Shown here: positions 4,839 to 5,297 of the stretch, piece by piece
How positions within the stretch are numbered: position 1 is the first letter of the stretch
How the letters are laid out: each line of letters starts with the position of its first letter
Assembly: GCA_017609695.1 (NCBI GenBank)
Contig: JAFCDM010000050.1
Span: 1-5,297 of the forward strand
From: Candidatus Pacearchaeota archaeon
Lineage (GTDB): Archaea > Nanobdellota > Nanobdellia > Pacearchaeales > GW2011-AR1
Length of the DNA stretch: 5,297 bases
Reading direction: 5' to 3'
Made by a program: the position numbers and the translations under genes
Notes under the pieces: model-generated
Database searches by the model: none
What the model saw: the letters and a program-made list of their open reading frames with translations, nothing else
What the model was told of the DNA's origin: nothing

Positions 4839-4951
4839 GTTAAAATCGCTTTAATAATCAGATACCCAAAAATAATTATAGCTGCTATTTTTACTAAACC
4901 TATAAGTTCTATTCCTTGTATTTGAGCTTTTTTATTTATTTTTTTAACCAT
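4829..4951 (-). CDS. Small single-pass membrane protein, 40 aa
   Basis: ATG 4951 opens a 40-codon frame ending in TAA (4829-4831). The product begins with a basic, polar stretch (MVKKINKKAQIQ) followed by one hydrophobic helix (about 13-37, including LIGLVKIAAIIIFGYLII). This predicts an inner-membrane protein with a cytoplasmic N-terminus by the positive-inside rule. It overlaps the upstream coiled-coil ORF by 16 nt, the kind of overlap seen in translationally coupled gene pairs, and has no ribosome site of its own. The beta-helix gene starts 36 nt after its stop. I do not recognise a family. The basic head followed by a clean hydrophobic helix favours a real gene over a chance ORF. Confidence 0.5.
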   Translation of the reverse strand: MVKKINKKAQIQGIELIGLVKIAAIIIFGYLIIKAILTYT

Positions 4952-5100
4952 TCTATATCTTTTTCTATTTTAATTAAGCGATTATCTATATTTAAATCTT
5001 TTTTAAATTCATTAATTTTTTTAGAATTATCCCAAATTTTGTTATTAATCTGTCTTACATAGTATCCTATAGAAATTATTATGTCAGAAATTAAAACTAC
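4936..5100 (-). CDS. Putative small coiled-coil ORF, start codon unresolved
   Basis: An open frame of 54 sense codons between a TAA at 5101-5103 and its own TAA at 4936-4938 contains no ATG, GTG or TTG. The readable product runs from a hydrophobic stretch (VVLISDIIISIGYYVRQI) into a charged segment (FKKDLNIDNRLIKIEKDIEW) that looks like a short coiled coil, ending LKK. It overlaps the 40-aa membrane-protein gene by 16 nt. Its first codons coincide with the left arm of the inverted repeat at 5084-5143. The original start may have been lost to an insertion or rearrangement, or a non-standard start may be used. Gene remnant and chance frame are both possible. Confidence 0.35.
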   Translation of the reverse strand, partial: VVLISDIIISIGYYVRQINNKIWDNSKKINEFKKDLNIDNRLIKIEKDIEWLKK

Positions 5101-5143
5101 TTACTTTAGTAAGTGGCTACAGTTACATGTTTTTAATTTCTGA
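5084..5143. repeat. Nested inverted repeat, 13-bp perfect outer stem
   Basis: TCAGAAATTAAAA (5084-5096) is the exact reverse complement of TTTTAATTTCTGA (5131-5143). Inside it, ACTTACT (5099-5105) pairs with AGTAAGT (5108-5114) as a second hairpin. The 60-nt block could be a terminal hairpin of an IS200/IS605-like element, a miniature element, or a structured RNA. No transposase gene is visible and I see no clear target-site duplication on its flanks. Confidence 0.6.
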
Positions 5144-5296
5144 GCATCCTAAAAACAAGTGCCTGTCACAAACCACATCCTTTACAGGCTGTGTCACATT
5201 TAATCTTTTAAGGATAATCCAAAAATCAAAAATTATCTCCTTTTTATTCATATTAATATTTAATTTCAATTTCGCCCTCCATATCTTCTTTAAATT
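5123..5296 (-). CDS. Unidentified ORF fragment running off the right edge
   Basis: On the minus strand a frame is open from the right edge to a TAA at 5123-5125, giving 57 sense codons. An internal ATG at 5251 would give a 42-aa product whose central part reads DFWIILKRLNVTQPVKDVVC and which ends GCSEIKNM. The end of the frame runs through the right arm of the inverted repeat at 5084-5143, so the C-terminus may be an artefact of an insertion. GGAG (5235-5238) lies inside the frame and is not placed to help the ATG. The opposite strand is also open over most of this stretch (ATG 5127 to the edge), so coding strand is uncertain. I do not recognise a family. Confidence 0.25.
   Translation of the reverse strand, partial: NLKKIWRAKLKLNINMNKKEIIFDFWIILKRLNVTQPVKDVVCDRHLFLGCSEIKNM
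5161..5198. repeat. Short inverted and direct repeats
   Basis: GCCTGT (5161-5166) pairs with ACAGGC (5184-5189) across 17 nt, and TGTCACA is repeated directly at 5164-5170 and 5192-5198. The stretch is less AT-rich than its surroundings. Together with the adjacent nested inverted repeat it suggests a foreign or structured segment of roughly 115 nt. It has no tRNA-like T-arm. Confidence 0.3.
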
Positions 5297-5297
5297 A

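Noticed and set aside
5084..5200. tRNA or other known structural RNA gene
   Set aside because: There is no T-arm consensus, no seven-bp acceptor stem and no anticodon-arm spacing. The inverted repeat is better described simply as a hairpin of unknown role.
5127..5297. Plus-strand frame open to the right edge
   Set aside because: It gives an Ile/Phe-rich peptide that mirrors a more ordinary Lys/Asn/Ile-rich minus-strand frame. It starts within the inverted repeat and has no ribosome site or promoter I can see.

Overview
The window is AT-rich DNA, probably from an archaeon and most likely a DPANN lineage such as Pacearchaeota or Woesearchaeota. That placement is inference. It rests on a fused gamma-alpha 2-oxoacid:ferredoxin oxidoreductase subunit, purine-rich BRE plus TATA promoter shapes, few Shine-Dalgarno sites, a Cys-rich membrane-anchored parallel beta-helix protein, and a reverse transcriptase of the diversity-generating retroelement (DGR) type. 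Genes use the standard code with TAA, TAG and TGA stops.

Left third, + strand (1-1785): a compact DGR. It has four parts: the C-terminal end of a variable target protein (2-319, open at the left edge); a variable repeat VR at its 3' end (206-290); a template repeat TR (611-695); and a DGR-type reverse transcriptase (718-1785). VR and TR align without gaps over 85 nt with 18 mismatches, and 17 of these fall on TR adenines. This is the signature of adenine-directed mutagenic retrohoming: TR RNA is copied by the RT with errors at A, and the cDNA replaces VR. The VR 3' end and the tail of the gene carry a 50-bp tandem duplication (272-373). No Avd-like accessory gene lies between VR and TR. The 374-565 spacer holds only hairpins and a possible promoter.

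Middle, - strand (1789-3701): the RT gene meets korA tail to tail with 3 nt between the stops. korA encodes a complete fused gamma-alpha subunit of a 2-oxoacid:ferredoxin oxidoreductase. The beta subunit gene that usually accompanies it is absent here. Upstream lies a small ribbon-helix-helix (RHH) protein gene. An identical 10-bp palindrome, TCTTATAAGA, sits on each side of that gene, which suggests autoregulation and possibly control of korA.

Right part, - strand (3826-5297): a 36-codon ORF overlaps the end of a 293-aa lipid-free, membrane-anchored beta-helix surface protein. Upstream of that are a 40-aa single-pass membrane protein and an overlapping coiled-coil ORF with no normal start codon. 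The last ~200 nt hold a nested perfect inverted repeat (5084-5143), a second short inverted repeat, and an unidentified ORF fragment running off the right edge. These may be remnants of a mobile element or a structured RNA.

The most notable system is the DGR. The window shows its template, enzyme and target C-terminus but not the target's N-terminal domain, so the displayed function of the diversified protein cannot be read here.
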